Shown here: piece by piece, positions 38,247-52,300 of the stretch | How the letters are laid out: each line of letters opens with the position of its first letter | Numbering within the stretch: position 1 is the stretch's first letter | Source of the DNA: Rhopalosiphum padi | Lineage: Eukaryota; Arthropoda; Insecta; Hemiptera; Aphididae | Direction: 5' to 3' | DNA: 64,000 nucleotides | NCBI RefSeq assembly: GCF_020882245.1 | Contig: NC_083598.1 | Span: 44,615,858-44,679,857, forward strand | Position numbers and translations under genes: made by a program | The notes under the pieces: model-generated | The model's input: the letters and a program-made list of their open reading frames with translations, nothing else | The model's database searches: none | What the model was told of the DNA's origin: nothing

Positions 38247-39821
38247 GTGATGAAATTCGTCAGAATTATAAACAACTGCAAACTATTTTGTAGATAGAAA
38301 TTCATAACAATTTTTTTTTATTTGTTTAAGTTTTGAAAATCCTATATAAAATTCATAATAAGCAGTTAAACTGAAACCATAAAATAAAATAAATGTAAAA
38401 AGAAAATCATTTTTTTTATAAACATAAATTTGGACAAAATTAATTATTTAAATATAAGTAAGGATAATATAAAATTATGTATTTTAACGTCGGATGACGA
38501 TGTTAATAATTTTATTATGTTATAATTTTAAAACACTAAACAAAAATAATTGTTTAAACATACGTTTTATGATATTCGGCTTTTAATATGGAATATTTTA
38601 CATCATGCTTGATATCGTACATAATAGGGGTCGCCAACAAGTCGATCGTTATAAAAATTAATTTTACCATTATTAATTTGTAATAATATTATGACTACAA
38701 AATAGCAAAAGTCATGACGTATGATCCCTGGGCTCAAAAAATGGGACACACATTTGTTATTCAGGAGACTCACTTTGATTTTGAGGGGACACAGTATTTT
38801 AGACCTTAGCCCGCGTGACTGTAATAGTTACTGAATTATTATGATAACAGTGATAACACTAATTACTATATGTCTATATCGTCTGGCGTCATTACCATAT
38901 AAATTATAATATAATAGGTTCTTATAATATTAATTTGTCTGTTCAATAAATATATTATTAGGCAGCGATCATTGTAGTTTATGGGATCAGAATCGAATCA
39001 ATTGATAGTAAAACCATATTATAAAGATAATATTTTAGTTTTTTTTTTTTTTTGTTTAGTTATAGGAGTTTATAGCCAAATAATTGACTTTATTATTTTT
39101 TTATATAAGCATATTATTTAGCTTTGCTAATGATAGTGGGTATGGGAGACGGGAGTCAACAATTTAAATACTGAAATCAAAACAATTTAGCAATCCAAAA
39201 TGTAAGATTATAGTTACAGTACGAAAGACGAAAGATTTAATATAGAAAAAAAAGAATTGATGATGTAATACGTATGTTATCGTCAGTAGGTCAGTTTCAT
39301 GTGCAATGCATTCTACAACGGCGACATCGTCGATCATATGAATGAACGAGTCAAAGTTTATCTATAACCGGACAACCGGTCCCCACGGAATCGTAGATAT
39401 AAACGAAATATTTTATAATTATATAAAACCTATAATATTAGGACAGGTAACCAATATTAATGTTGTAGTTGTCGTTGATTTGTTTTATATTTATGTTGAC
39501 ATATATTATTTTTGATTTTATGCACAAAATATATATTATCAATTATCATCACTATTCGCTATTAATTATTATTGTCTAAAAAAAGTATAATATAAAATGT
39601 GCAATGTGTGTTTATGTACTCGGAGAGTCGGAGAATATTCTTCATCAGTCATCGTAACCGTTATGAGATAATTTTCGCGCCAATCCATGTTCGAAAACAA
39701 AAAAATCTTTGTAAGCGACTATATCTTATCCGAGTATTTCGGGTATTTTATTTTTTTATTGTAATATTTTAATATACACAATAATAAGAATATACTTGTA
39801 AACTACACACGAAAACCGTCG

Positions 39822-39855
39822 TAATAATAATAATAATAATAAATAATAATATAAT
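39822..39855. repeat. (TAA)n microsatellite
   Basis: Interrupted TAA/AAT triplet run immediately upstream of the CpG-rich patch at about 39.9 kb. Confidence 0.9.
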
Positions 39856-39889
39856 TTAATGCGCAAATTGAACACACGACGAGACGACT

Positions 39890-40360
39890 ACGATTACGCT
39901 ACGGAATGGCTCTCGGGTGGGGATGGCTGAGAGGAGGAGCAATCGCGTCTGCGTATACCTGGCCGCTTGTTCGGTGAGGTGGCGGCGAGGAGGCAAGGAA
40001 GGTTTTTACGGTTATGAGAAGACACCTGTTCGCTCGGATTCCTACTCGCTCAGGTTCAGTCTCCGACGAAGACCTCGTGGCACGCATATTATATCGTCGT
40101 CAGTCATTTCGCGGCACCGGTTAGCGGTACTACGGTCGTGCTCGTGTGTGTACGTGCGTTGTTGTGTTTACTACTGGTAACCCGCGTCTTGGCGGCGATC
40201 CGAGTACGCGAATCGTTGTGATTTTTCTCCATTTTGGGCCTACGGCTTATGGTCTTGTTATCACCGACTCCGTCGGACGATATTGCGACGAATCTGCTGT
40301 GTACCTGTACTCCGCACGGCGTCCATCAAGAACTGTCCACTGGCTGAATAGCCGCTGAAC
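39890..40360 (+). promoter_or_regulatory. Candidate promoter and untranslated first exon ending in a splice donor
   Basis: A CpG-rich island in an otherwise AT-rich region. TCAGTC at about 40100 fits an arthropod initiator, and the island ends abruptly at a consensus donor, AAC|GTAAGTAA (40360/40361). Overlapping frames on both strands (for example 39917-40180 and 40146-40358) resemble no known family and are probably composition artefacts. The likeliest reading is a 5' untranslated exon of a plus-strand gene with a very long first intron. Confidence 0.4.
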
Positions 40361-43300
40361 GTAAGTAAATATTATTAGTTATCAATAACATGAATAATAA
40401 TACTGTTGAATTACGATAATTCCGCAAGTTTGATAGGCCAAACAAAATTTGAGATATAAAAAAATCAATATTTAAGCATAACAATGGCGTTTAGATGATG
40501 ATTTTTTCTTCGTGGATTTCGAAGTATTACCTATCAAGGTTTAGGTGGTTACCGAGAATTAGCTTTAAAATTATTGACTACGTGCAGACGCGTCACCCCT
40601 GCAGGCCGCAGCTGTCTTACGATCTCCAGGGAGAACTCCCGGTTATTTCTATATAATGTTGTACTATTACGCCGCAAACATTCCCGAAAACAACTCTGTT
40701 GACCGGCGACGACGCCATCGCGATCAAATATTTTGTCCGCGCCTCACCTACTACCTACATGTAGAGTGTATTATGGCGGTTATTGCAAGTTTGTATTATT
40801 GTTTATTATGTTTTATAAACATTAAACGCAACCAAATACCATCGTCGTTTTTGTGCGTTATCCGCGTTTAACTGATATTAACGTTATGAATATCGAAATA
40901 TTTATATTCCAAGTAATATTTAGGTTAGCCGGTAAATTGAAAAAAACTGCGCATGCGTACAATTATGTCCTTACGGCGAAAATATGTGTTGACATTTATC
41001 ATTTCAAGTAATTATGTCCAATTGCTTTTGTTCAAAACTAAAAATATGGATTTATCAGTAAACCCTACCCATTTCAGTATTCTTTATGGAATAGGTATAT
41101 TTTGTCGACAAACGTACGTTGTAATAATTAGGTAGTAGGTAGGTATTGACGTAATTTAGCATTCCTATAATCCTATATTTATTTATATAATTATTAGAGA
41201 TACGCTTGTTGTGTACACGTTGGGAGCAGTTTATATACATTTGTATATCATTATCGTCAATATTTACTGTTTAGTTTTTACGTTTTGTCGATTAAACAAA
41301 TGATTGAATAAAGGAAATAGATATGCATAACGTTGGGCCCTAGGTAGGTGTATCCAATCCATTTAAAAATATTTTTTATACAGCTTAACAAAAAAACGTA
41401 TTTGATTGATTTGATCATGTACATCAATGTAAACATACGAATGCAACGAGTCAGTTAAATAAACAAATCTTATTTTTTTATCGTATAATTATGTAATTAG
41501 TAATCATTTTTATTCGATATTTTTTGTTATAATTACGTAGCAGTTCTCAGAAACCATTTTTTGTTTTCATTCAATAAACCGAAAATAACTATTATTTGTA
41601 GTACTTTGTTTTTGAATGTCGGTTGCATTTTATTTTAAATTTTACATAATACACAGTTTAATATTATATAGTTTTATTATCTTTTAAAATTGTCTAAAAT
41701 TGTCTCTTAAACCATTAATTAAATAATTTATAATCATTGCAATAACCGATAATAATGCTTATAATATAATACTTATTATCTAATTATCTATTAAATCTAT
41801 TATTTAAACACAATAATCATAAATTATAATACATAAATCAAGATTTGATAATATTGTAGAAAATGTTAAACATTTTGGATGTTTTAGTTTTCTACCTATC
41901 AGTTTTTCAATGCCTATATCAGTTTATTTAATACACGCTCGCATGGCTGATGTATTTATTTAAAAAAAAAACATCATAAATTAACACAAACCAAATTCAT
42001 TGAATACAATAATGCACATAGTATCTACATATTTAATGCAAAAATGAATTAAAAAAAGACAATGGAAAAATCGTCTGCAGAAAGTGAAATCTTGATCACT
42101 CTACTGAGTAATGAGTATTAATGACCTATCCATACATAGGTATTATTGTTGTAAATTTATGCCAACATATAAAATAATTTTAATCCTTTACATCATTCAT
42201 ATTTCATATTGTATTTTGGGATTCAATACCTATATTTTATTCTTTAAATAGTGTATCTATTCAATTTAATTCAATAATACCTATTTTGAACGTTTTTAAA
42301 TCGAATGAAAATGAATAAAGACTTATTATGTTTACTATAACGAATAAACTATACCCATAAGGCCACAGATGATAACTACGATGAATTTTATCTATTTTTT
42401 TAATATTTAGATGACATCCTATTATTATTTATTGTTTAAATAACACATTTGACATAGGAAAATATTCTTCACTAGCTTATTCTATGGCCTGCGACTCATA
42501 CTAGTAAGATTTTAAATTATAATGTACCTAACATACTAATGATTAAAGGCTTATTTTATGCTACAAATGTCTGGAAATGCATTGTTATTTCTTGTATTTT
42601 TGAATTACTATGATTATTATTTGACAAACATATAATTTTAAAATCACAAATATGAAAATAAATTAATATTTTACTCCCATATTTTCGTTATGAAAAAAAT
42701 ATATGTATAACACGTAAGTACATATTGAACGCGTGACTTGACTCGCCCATAGGACATGTTAGCAGCATCGCCGTGCTCTTAGAACCACCCATCATACTCT
42801 CCATTAAAACATAAGTGCGCTGTCGGTAATTTTATTTCAAAAAATGAAAAAAATGGTGTTTTTTAAAAGAGTGTGTGATCGCCCGCGAATGCATTACAAT
42901 AATTGAAATGGATTTGAAATCAAATTGTACGGGTTCTAATGCCATATTAAGATAATTAGATACTTAGATAATTTGTTGGCCATTAATAAAACTGAAAAGT
43001 CTTAATTTATACAATTATTATTTATTACCATAGCTAATTATATCGAAAACATTAACGGTGAAAATAAAAACAACATTCCAAATACAATTTGATGCATATA
43101 GTTAAATATTAGGTGTGTGTACTCACGGGTGGGTCACTTTTTGGTGGTTTTCAGCTGCTGTCTACTATTTGTTTTTTTTTTTTTTTTTTTTTTAATGTTG
43201 GATTATTTTTTAACATATGAAACCAAAGATGTATTGTTAAAACTATTGAACGCATGAATGAAGCTGATTGAAAACGACCCACATATACAGGTCCCATGTA

Positions 43301-46300
43301 TTGTTTGCAGTAGTTAGCCCATCATATATACATAATATATTATTTTCATCCATTCACATTAAGCGCCTCGGGAAAACGGAATAATAGTAATACAACGGAG
43401 TCATTATTCCATAACGCGAGCCAATCCTACATTTCCTATTTTGGTCTATACCGAATTTGGTCATTTCTTATTCGTTTTCCATTGGAACTTTACTATTGGC
43501 TATATTATGTTATTTTTAATATTGTAATGTTTGAATAAAAAATTAAAAAAAATCTTTAAAACAACTAAATAGTAAATACTAAATGACTTTGGGAAATAAC
43601 ATTTTGTGATCCGTTCTGTTAACTTTAATTGTAATTTGTATTTGTTCATGAGTAAAAATTAAAATGTGGGTCTATATGAATAAACTAAGCAATAACAATG
43701 GTTTACTTCGATCAATTATAAATCGTGATTTTTTTTCGATAGGTACTCCTGGATTTTCTTTTACAATACAATGAAAACGCTCGTAACTTCAATACAAAGA
43801 ATAAATTAGTGTATTTTACATTTTAAATAAAAAATAACATTGCTATATACAGCTTGATTTGCCAAGCATGCTCACCCATTTTTTCTTCAATAATACAGTT
43901 ATTCAAAATTAGATTTTTGGAAATTTTAAATATACTTAAATATCATATTTTCCTCAATATTTTGAAATTCTTGAGATTTTGTTATGTGGAAGAAATATGA
44001 AGATAATAGTTATTTGAAAAATTTAGTATTGATATTAACCTATCAATATTTATGATTTGTAACAATGACCCACGCATAATGAAGATTGAATCAAATAATA
44101 TATTTTATAATTTTGTAAAACCATTTTTAAGGACTAATATTCTTAGTAATTGTGAAACTATACTCGTTCAAATGTTGAATTAAGATCTACATAACATATT
44201 TTAAAATAATTTTCACTAAATAGTTTACAGTTAGAGGAGGGGGGCTTTCATTTAAATAACAGACACTCTTTAAGTAGTAAAAAAAACACAATAATTTAAA
44301 TACATATATAATATACGTGATATTTATTAATTTATCGAAGATTTCATTAATAAGTAAAAACTACCATTACTAAATTTTCTTTGATTTTTATAAAACATGT
44401 TTTCAAAGATTAAAAATAACTGAATAATTCAAATTAACGATTTTAATAAGGTTTTTATTTAAATTTAATAATGCCATAATATACATATATTATTAAAATT
44501 TATAATCTATACACGAACATATTTACCTAGAATAATTTGTAAATATGTATTGTCGTTATTCGATATTTTCAGGAAATGAAAATACAATAAACCCTACCGA
44601 TTATTATATTAAATCTCGGGATTCAAATTGAATCGACAGACCAAATAGAAAATTGTCCACTACAAACAGAACTTATTGAATACATAGAGACATTAAGATG
44701 AAATAATAGATCAATGATTGTATATAATAGCTAATGACCACTGTCGTTAAAGCTTTTGATAAAATAAAATTATAAAAAAAAAAATAAAGAAGTATACATG
44801 ATATTATAAATTGATGATATATCCAATCGTAATTGCCTGACATTATAGTCTTACAAAACTTTTAAACTTGACAGGGAGAATAACCCATCCATAAACCATT
44901 AAAATTATATGATTAATACAATGTGCACATCATATACCTACTATATTTTGCTCTTTAATATAATTTATTCGAAGTTGATTAATGTTAATTATTTTGATAC
45001 CTGTTCACCTTGGACTATTATTTCTGTCTTATGACAACTAGTTCTAAGCATCACGATTTTTTACGTTTGATATATTTTTTAATATCTCAAGTTCATTTTT
45101 CGTTACTGCGGTTGTGTTATATAAATAATGTTGGACTCTTTAATATAATTTCAGGTTTCAATAAACATTCAATGAATTAACGAAATTGTACCCATAGTAT
45201 AATAATTATTTATCATATATATATTATACATAGTTACATATACTCATATACATCTTAAACATGTTATTATAAATTGACATACCATTATATTATGCAGGTT
45301 AGTGGTTACTTTGAACTTTGACGAGAGACGACAGCAGATCTTTATATAGCTCTGTTGGTGTGTCTCAGGTGTGATGCGGAGGTTTAGGAAATATGTTATA
45401 GCTTATATAGGTACGTATTAACTACAAGTTGGCCTTAGAAAGTAATTATTATACTGAATAGTAATAGTAAAAAAAAAATATTTGTATCCAGTAAAAAATC
45501 AAACCAGTACCGTATAGAGCGATAAATGATAATTTTATAAGAATTTAGGACAATACTAATAGTAGATTATTATTTGTTATAAAATATATTTTTTTCGACT
45601 ATTATTAGTATAGTAATGAATTATGAATAAGAAAACAAAACAATTCCTATAAATTATTCAATAATTTAAAAAAAAAACATTGGTAGGTTAGGTTAGTTAC
45701 ATATTTTATATTATGGTAATATGGTGTATATTTAAATGGTTTTAAGATATTTTATGAAAACCGGATTTTAACGAAATGTTAATTGTAATCAATTACAATA
45801 ATGCATATACTCGTTTGCCATTAAAAATGAAGATATATTTTAACTAATTATCTATGTGTATGATTTATTTTATTCAGCCATTCAGGATATGGTTTGCATT
45901 TTAACAAAACGTTCATCTTGCATCTAATGGCTAATGATATACCGTTTAAGCATATCATTTTAAAGTTAATGCGATTTATTACCTACTGAATAACAATTAT
46001 TGAAACACAAAGTGCTCTGAGCGATGTTCTATAGGTAAAACAGTACGTTTATAAAAACTAACATAATATTTTAGAAGCCATCGTTGTAAGTGGTATACAT
46101 TCGATATACAAAATTGTATTTACAGTCCATGACAGTTTAATTACCTAGCTATTGGATTGTTGTGCGCGTTTATATTATCAGTTTTATTTTATTCTTTAAT
46201 AAGATATTCCGACTAGCTATGTTGTATAATTGAGAGATATTTACTAAACATTCGCCATTATAGCAGACACTCAGAAGTCAGAGTATCGCAGAAAAATACC

Positions 46301-49300
46301 CTTTGATATATAGCACAATTTCAAGTACTGCATCTCTGATATATAGATCTCTCGGGAGTTTCAACCACAAACAATCGTGGTTAAAGTATGGATTAAAGCC
46401 CATAACGGAAGTATATAAACAAATATCACACATTGCTTGGACCAATATTGAAATCGAATTAAAAGGATGTCGCGTTCTCAAAAGAGCTCTTTTGGCTGAT
46501 ATCAACGAGGCGTGTAATACGTGTATGCTTTCCGTTCACTATGTATATTATATTACATAAGTTATTTTAATTTATAACCATATTATTATTATTATAAATC
46601 ACAACAACGACACGTGACCTTCGGATAAAAAAACAATTAAAAATCGCCCGACATCTAACGCGGCGGAGTCCGTCGTTGGTATAATTACAAATTGTTGTGT
46701 TCGGAACGACTTGGGTGTACTTACCAACTATTTCGTAAAATACGAGGCGTATATGTCTCTATGTAACATTTATTATCTATCGCGAGGTCTACTATCTCTA
46801 TACCCGTATCTGCGTCTCGGATCTTCGCCACCACCGCCGCCGCCGTTGACCCCTCGTTTTATTCGATTTACTTCTGCCCATAGGGGAAAAGTCATCAATC
46901 AACACTATTGCCGGACGGGCGGGTGCGTTGTGGGGGCTGACGCACATCAATCATCAGAAATAAAAACGAAAAAGTCCGCCATAGGAGCGCGTTTTCGTTG
47001 TTACTCAGGCACGTCTTCTTACCCCGGAGCCCAGCCCAGACAACACCCGAGGTACGTACGAAGTGTACCTACACACCGCGATTGGCGTTCAAGGTCATGT
47101 CGACTATGACGACGGGTGCAGCAGCGGCGTAGTTGTTTTTTTTTAGTGTTTCTTCTCCTGACCCGCCCGCTATATATAATATAATAATAACATTTATATA
47201 TAAACGAACCTTACGAACCGATGCCATTTGCTCCTTGGCCATAAAATGATAATGCGTATACCTGCCTATATACATATATATATATATAGGTATATGTACT
47301 CCGTCGGACTGCCGGCCCGGCAGAAACGCTTCACATATAATATTAAATTTTATCGCGCCTCCGGCATCGGATCCCACGGGTCCGACGGCGGTAGAGACTG
47401 TTATTATTATTATTATTATTATTATTTATCATTAGGGCTAGGATTTATATGTGTTGGAATGTTTTTTTTTTGCACCGTCCTCTAGAAATTTGATTAGTAA
47501 TGTTCACAAATCGCCGCATATCGATACAAATAATTTATTTTTTTTATTTTGTACATTTTTAGTATAATGTATTTTTAACAACAAAGACAGAAAAATGTAC
47601 GTTTAATAATATTTTTAAATTAAATTGGTGAATAAGGCTAGATATATCACAATCTTAATTTTAATTTTAAAAGATCAGTGATTTTGTTGTAAAAATATCA
47701 TTATTTCAGGGGTGGTTTTATGGAAGGGGTAAATGTGGCGATTTTTATTTTAAAGTATGAAATTATTCTTTTGACATTTAACGATTTAACAATGACTCAA
47801 CTGCTTCGTATGAGATGGTATTATTGGTATTGCGATGTGTGTGACTAACAACAAGAAGGTAGCTGTAGAATGTTATTAGTTTATTACCCCGATTTATTTA
47901 ATTATCATCATTATGTCTTTCTGTTGATTGCGATTCCATCGGATATCGCTCTGAAATCCTGTTGTAGACGTGATCGCTTTGCCATTTCATAATAACAACA
48001 TTATTCCCAACTTACATCGATTTTTTTAAAACGCAAGAGTAGCTAGTTGCCAACATGTATATATTATGTATGTAATATCATTGTATTAAGTATTTAGATG
48101 TACCTATGCAGGTATTTCTCCACGGACAGGAAAAAATACCCGTCGGCACGAATTGTCCAAAATAAGAAGTATCTCTGACAATAACTCGCGCTTGTACATG
48201 AAACAAATTATTATATATTGTATCATATTATTTTGAACGGGTTCTCGTATGTCTTTTTACTTCATAATATAAAACCATCACAGTATACTAATGCACCACG
48301 CTATATAATATATATTTATTATAAATATTATGCGTGTGTATATAGTGTGTACGTATACCTACAGAAACTCGTGCGTTTTATTAGTACAGTTTGATCGACT
48401 GTTTAATAAACATTTTTAATACACACGCTACTATATATATAATATATATATATTATCGCAATATTACAGCGTATTGGTCTGGTCAGATTACAGCGTCTAT
48501 TGCACATTTGCACAGCATATATATTATATAGTTTACCATGAGAACAGTTTCGTTGTTTTGTAACATATTATATATATTATATATATATATATATTATGTG
48601 TATAAGTATTGTATTATAATAATAATAATAATAACGTCGCAAACGAAAGCATAATTATTACATTGTGAGTATCTCTTAACGGTTGGCCGTGTGCACCGTG
48701 TATACCTATGCCTAAAGTGTTGCAGTGGTCTTATTACACATTCAAACGATAACATCGACAGTAAAATTCGCTGCAGTATTATAATAATTTCAGTATACTT
48801 GCATGTGTTCGATTAAACATTGAGGTATATTAAATAACTCTAAAAGATCTCGAGTCGAACGACGATAAGGATAATAATGTATTATTAAGTTCGTACAACG
48901 TCATCCACTGCAATACTATTATATAAAAACTGCAATATTTGAAATGGCAAGTACAATATATAGTTCAATAATGTATATAAATCTATGTAGTACGTGAAAT
49001 AATAATATGTTTACCGGTATATTGTATACATCGTTCGTACATTTTTTAACTATTTTTTTTATTTTCAATATTTTTATACTTCCGTCCAATAATTTAATAT
49101 GTTAAAGACTCTAGGCACGTTTACCCGGCTGCGAGGCAGTATAGATATATTATGTGTATGGAATGGATTATAGGTATCTATACTAATAAAACTGAATATT
49201 TTATCGGTCATCAAAGTGCGAGATGTTCTCTGCACTGTTTTGAATGTATCTGGTAACGTCACCTAACTATTTATTGTATAACGATGATATAATGTCGTAA

Positions 49301-49343
49301 AACTACGTATATTAAAAAATAGTGTTATTTTTTACATTTCCAG
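40361..49343. other. Non-coding stretch, possible long intron
   Basis: No recognisable coding exon. It includes a poly-T run of 22 at 43172-43193 inside a possible degenerate element (43130-43290, with GTGGGTC and CAGCT at both ends in inverted order). A CpG-richer patch lies at about 46620-47130, followed by a (TTA)9 tract at 47401-47427 and a single hAT-type end (TAGGGCTAGGATT) at 47433-47445. The 85-codon frame at 46303-46560 is open on both strands, and I recognise nothing in it. Confidence 0.35.
47401..47427. repeat. (TTA)9 microsatellite
   Basis: Nine uninterrupted TTA triplets directly before a lone hAT-type terminal motif. Confidence 0.95.
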
Positions 49344-49394
49344 AATTCGAACGATACAGACGTGCGTGCATGTATAATACTGGCGTAGAAAAAT
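49344..49394 (+). other. Candidate 51-bp exon
   Basis: Flanked by a strong acceptor (TTTTTTACATTTCCAG) and a strong donor (AAAAAT|GTAAGT). One frame is open and would encode FERYRRACMYNTGVEK with one extra base at the end (phase 1 on both sides). The other two frames contain stops. I recognise no family in the peptide, and a 51-bp open frame is expected often by chance, so it may equally be a non-coding exon or a chance pair of splice sites. Confidence 0.3.
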
Positions 49395-52300
49395 GTAAGT
49401 CTTGTTGTGTTTGACTTCAACAAAACGGGAAGGTTAAATTAGTCCGTCCGTGCACACCTGAGCGTGTAATCGTGAGTAAAGGTATATGAGAAATATAGAC
49501 GATTCCGTCATATTTCACGGATATCTTACACGAAAAGCCTTGGAATTTACATTTACTGCAATATAGCATATTATAATATTTGCGTGCATTATAATTTATA
49601 ATGTCCTCTATGATAATTCATTTATTATTGTTTCGAACAATATTTTAACAATAACTCATATAATAACACTTTTGTATCTAGTATAGAACTCATGAACTCA
49701 TTTACGCGTTTTAGTTTTAATATCCAACTGTTCATAAACATTTTTTCTCATAACAAATATTATATTTATAGTGTAAAATAAACGCACGGTATTAAGAAAT
49801 TACGTAAATACTATATACATAGTATATTATTATACATAGAAACTATACGTGGTGTCGTGGTGACCCATAAGTACCTATACTTATTTTTATAGGGCAAACC
49901 TAGTAGATATATCCATGAACTAAGATATTATCTTAATTCACTGTATCCACACTTGTTTTTTTAATCCTAAACGATTACAATTTACAGTGATTAGTAGGTA
50001 CACGTTATACGTTTTAAAGTCTAAACATACATATTACTATAATAGTTGTAAATATTTTATTGGATTTTCTAAAGATAATTACAAAATATACCTATACAAA
50101 CCAATTTATTTTATCGTAGATCTAAATGTGCTGTACTTAAAATGTTGATATTATTCTGTATTCAGCGTTGACACATACATTATAAATTATAATAATATAA
50201 TATGTATATGGGCGTAATCAAGAGGAGGGTCAAGGGGCAGTTGCCGCTCCCGTAACTATATAGGGGGGTACCTATAGATTTCGTTTTACTCTAAACATTA
50301 TATTATGTATAATAACATGATACAAACTTGATATATTTTTACTTACTTTATAATTCTATAAAAATTTAAAGACTGCTATTTACTGCAGTGTTTACATATT
50401 ATAAATAAATATGTAATTATTATTGGTAAATTATTTGAGGGATAGAAGGGTGTCATATCATCATTATCATCACTCATCACTATGTTTTTGGACGGAATTG
50501 ATAAAAACATTTATAATGTCTTGTTCCATCATAAATGTACTCCAAGTTTCCGCCGCTGTATATATGTATAAATATATTTCACTTCATATAGTGTACTCAT
50601 CGTATGCATATATCGGTGTCTGTTTAATATTGTACTATATTAAATAAAGTGCATATTATATAAAACAACATTAAAAATATTTTTTAATAAGAAATATATA
50701 AATGTAAATTATCTTTTTTTTTAAATAATCATATAAGTGGATAGTATTTTTTTTTTTAAATGAATTAACTGATTAAAAGAATCCATCCAGCGGTGACACA
50801 TTTTTTTCTTGACATAAAATAAATAATTTTATAGGTAATACAATCTCCAAGTAGAGATTCTCTACATTATACAAGGAGGGCATTAAAATAAATGGGATAT
50901 TGCGAGAACACGTAAATTATTATTTTCAAGTTGAATAAAATAAATTTATTGTTCTATTTGAATGTGCCAACGATACCTGTATTAGTTGTATAATATTATA
51001 TTGTAATAAAAATACGTAAACGGATAAAAATTATAACACAAAAAAGGATTATTGTGATGAGACAAAACACAGCAGTGGTAGTACAGGTAGTGCGTGTCGT
51101 AATCAGAGCGACGACATTACGTGACCTGGTGAAAGCATGATTTACATCAACTTGAAATTAATTATTATTATAAAATGTATTCTTCTTTTTTAATTGTTAC
51201 GTAAAATTATTTAATAATCATTTTATTAATAAGACGAACTTTGAAGAAAACATAATTTAAGCACTGAATACAAATAAATGTATGTATGTGTATTACACAT
51301 AATATAGAACTCTTAAAATATGTGCACTTTATATAAATGAGTGGACCTATGTGAACTAACTTGAGAAATAATTGCTTAAAATGAACTCACCTGAGGGCTT
51401 TCACTGGAAATGGGTTGATTTTTTTTTGTTAATCCTATTTCCGGTGTAAAAGAGTTGTAACGGTTACATTTTTTTTACACTACTGCAGTATTATGTATAC
51501 GTGGGATTTTTGGTTTGTTCGCGTCGAGAGTCATAGTATAATGTGAAAAATCGCGAGGAACAAAATGGGAAAAAACTAGAAGTCTTGTTGTATATATATA
51601 AGTACCCAAAAAATAATCTGAACAACGATTCTATGAATGTAAAATTAATAGACTATAATAGAAAACATTGAAATTTCTATTATAATTCGTGAATATAATG
51701 TATAGCCCGTATCAAAATTTATAAAATTGTGTACAGCGTACAGGTATTTGAAACATAACAATTTATCAATTTATAGTTTATTGGATTAACATTCGATGCT
51801 CATGCAGTTAAACATAGTTTATGAATGTTTAACCTTAATCACTGTAATTTATTTATTTTAACCCATAACAATAAGACGTTTTAGTCGATTTATTTTATTT
51901 TTAACCAATTACTATAATTTGGGTAATGTAATAATATTTCAGTAATCTGCCGCAAAACGCAATAATTTGATGTATCTATAAACAAGAATCGTGAACTATT
52001 TGTTTTTTGGGTCAAAATCCGTAGAAGAATGTCGATCGGAGGAAACTATATCAATCCCCTCTTTTCCAAGAGCAGATGATGAGACTGCATGGAGTGATCT
52101 TTTGTTTGGTATATACTCATTTTTTAGATGTTTACTATGTTTCTCGGACACGGCCGTGACCGATTGGAATTCTTCTGCTGATAACAGCGTAATAGCACAT
52201 AAATGTTCACAAACTATTACATCAACACCAATATATTATATAGATATATACCTACATCTTTGAACTGTATAGTATACATGGTTTAAAAATATTTAATGTC

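Larger units (their letters stand above)
33640..39890. other. Long non-coding stretch with scattered repeats
   Basis: AT-rich, with one CpG-dense patch at about 33655-33765 (GCGCGGGACGGGTACGCGCG) that may be an isolated promoter or exon but shows no frame I trust. It also holds the family A repeat at 36442-36590 and the palindrome at 38205-38246. A hAT-like left end (AGGGGTCGCCAAC) is at about 38626, without a partner end. No protein-coding exon was recognised. Confidence 0.4.

Noticed and set aside
38626..38810. hAT-like left end AGGGGTCGCCAAC
   Set aside because: No partner terminus or target duplication could be found.
39917..40358. Overlapping frames in the CpG island
   Set aside because: Open frames occur on both strands because the GC-richer sequence has fewer stops. 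The peptides are arginine/serine-rich without family resemblance, and an untranslated exon explains the island better.
43130..43290. Possible MITE around a poly-T run, with GTGGGTC and CAGCT in inverted order at both ends
   Set aside because: The inverted ends are interrupted and no target duplication was found, so it is mentioned only as a weak possibility.
46303..46560. 85-codon plus-strand frame overlapping a 75-codon minus-strand frame
   Set aside because: Both strands are open at once, no domain or motif is recognisable, and the splice context is unclear.
46711..47109. 132-codon plus-strand frame in a CpG-richer patch
   Set aside because: Proline/arginine/serine-rich composition typical of translated GC-rich non-coding DNA. 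A second frame on the other strand overlaps its end.
51991..52263. 90-codon plus-strand frame with fairly balanced composition
   Set aside because: No recognisable family, no clear exon borders, and its end runs into low-complexity AT coding.
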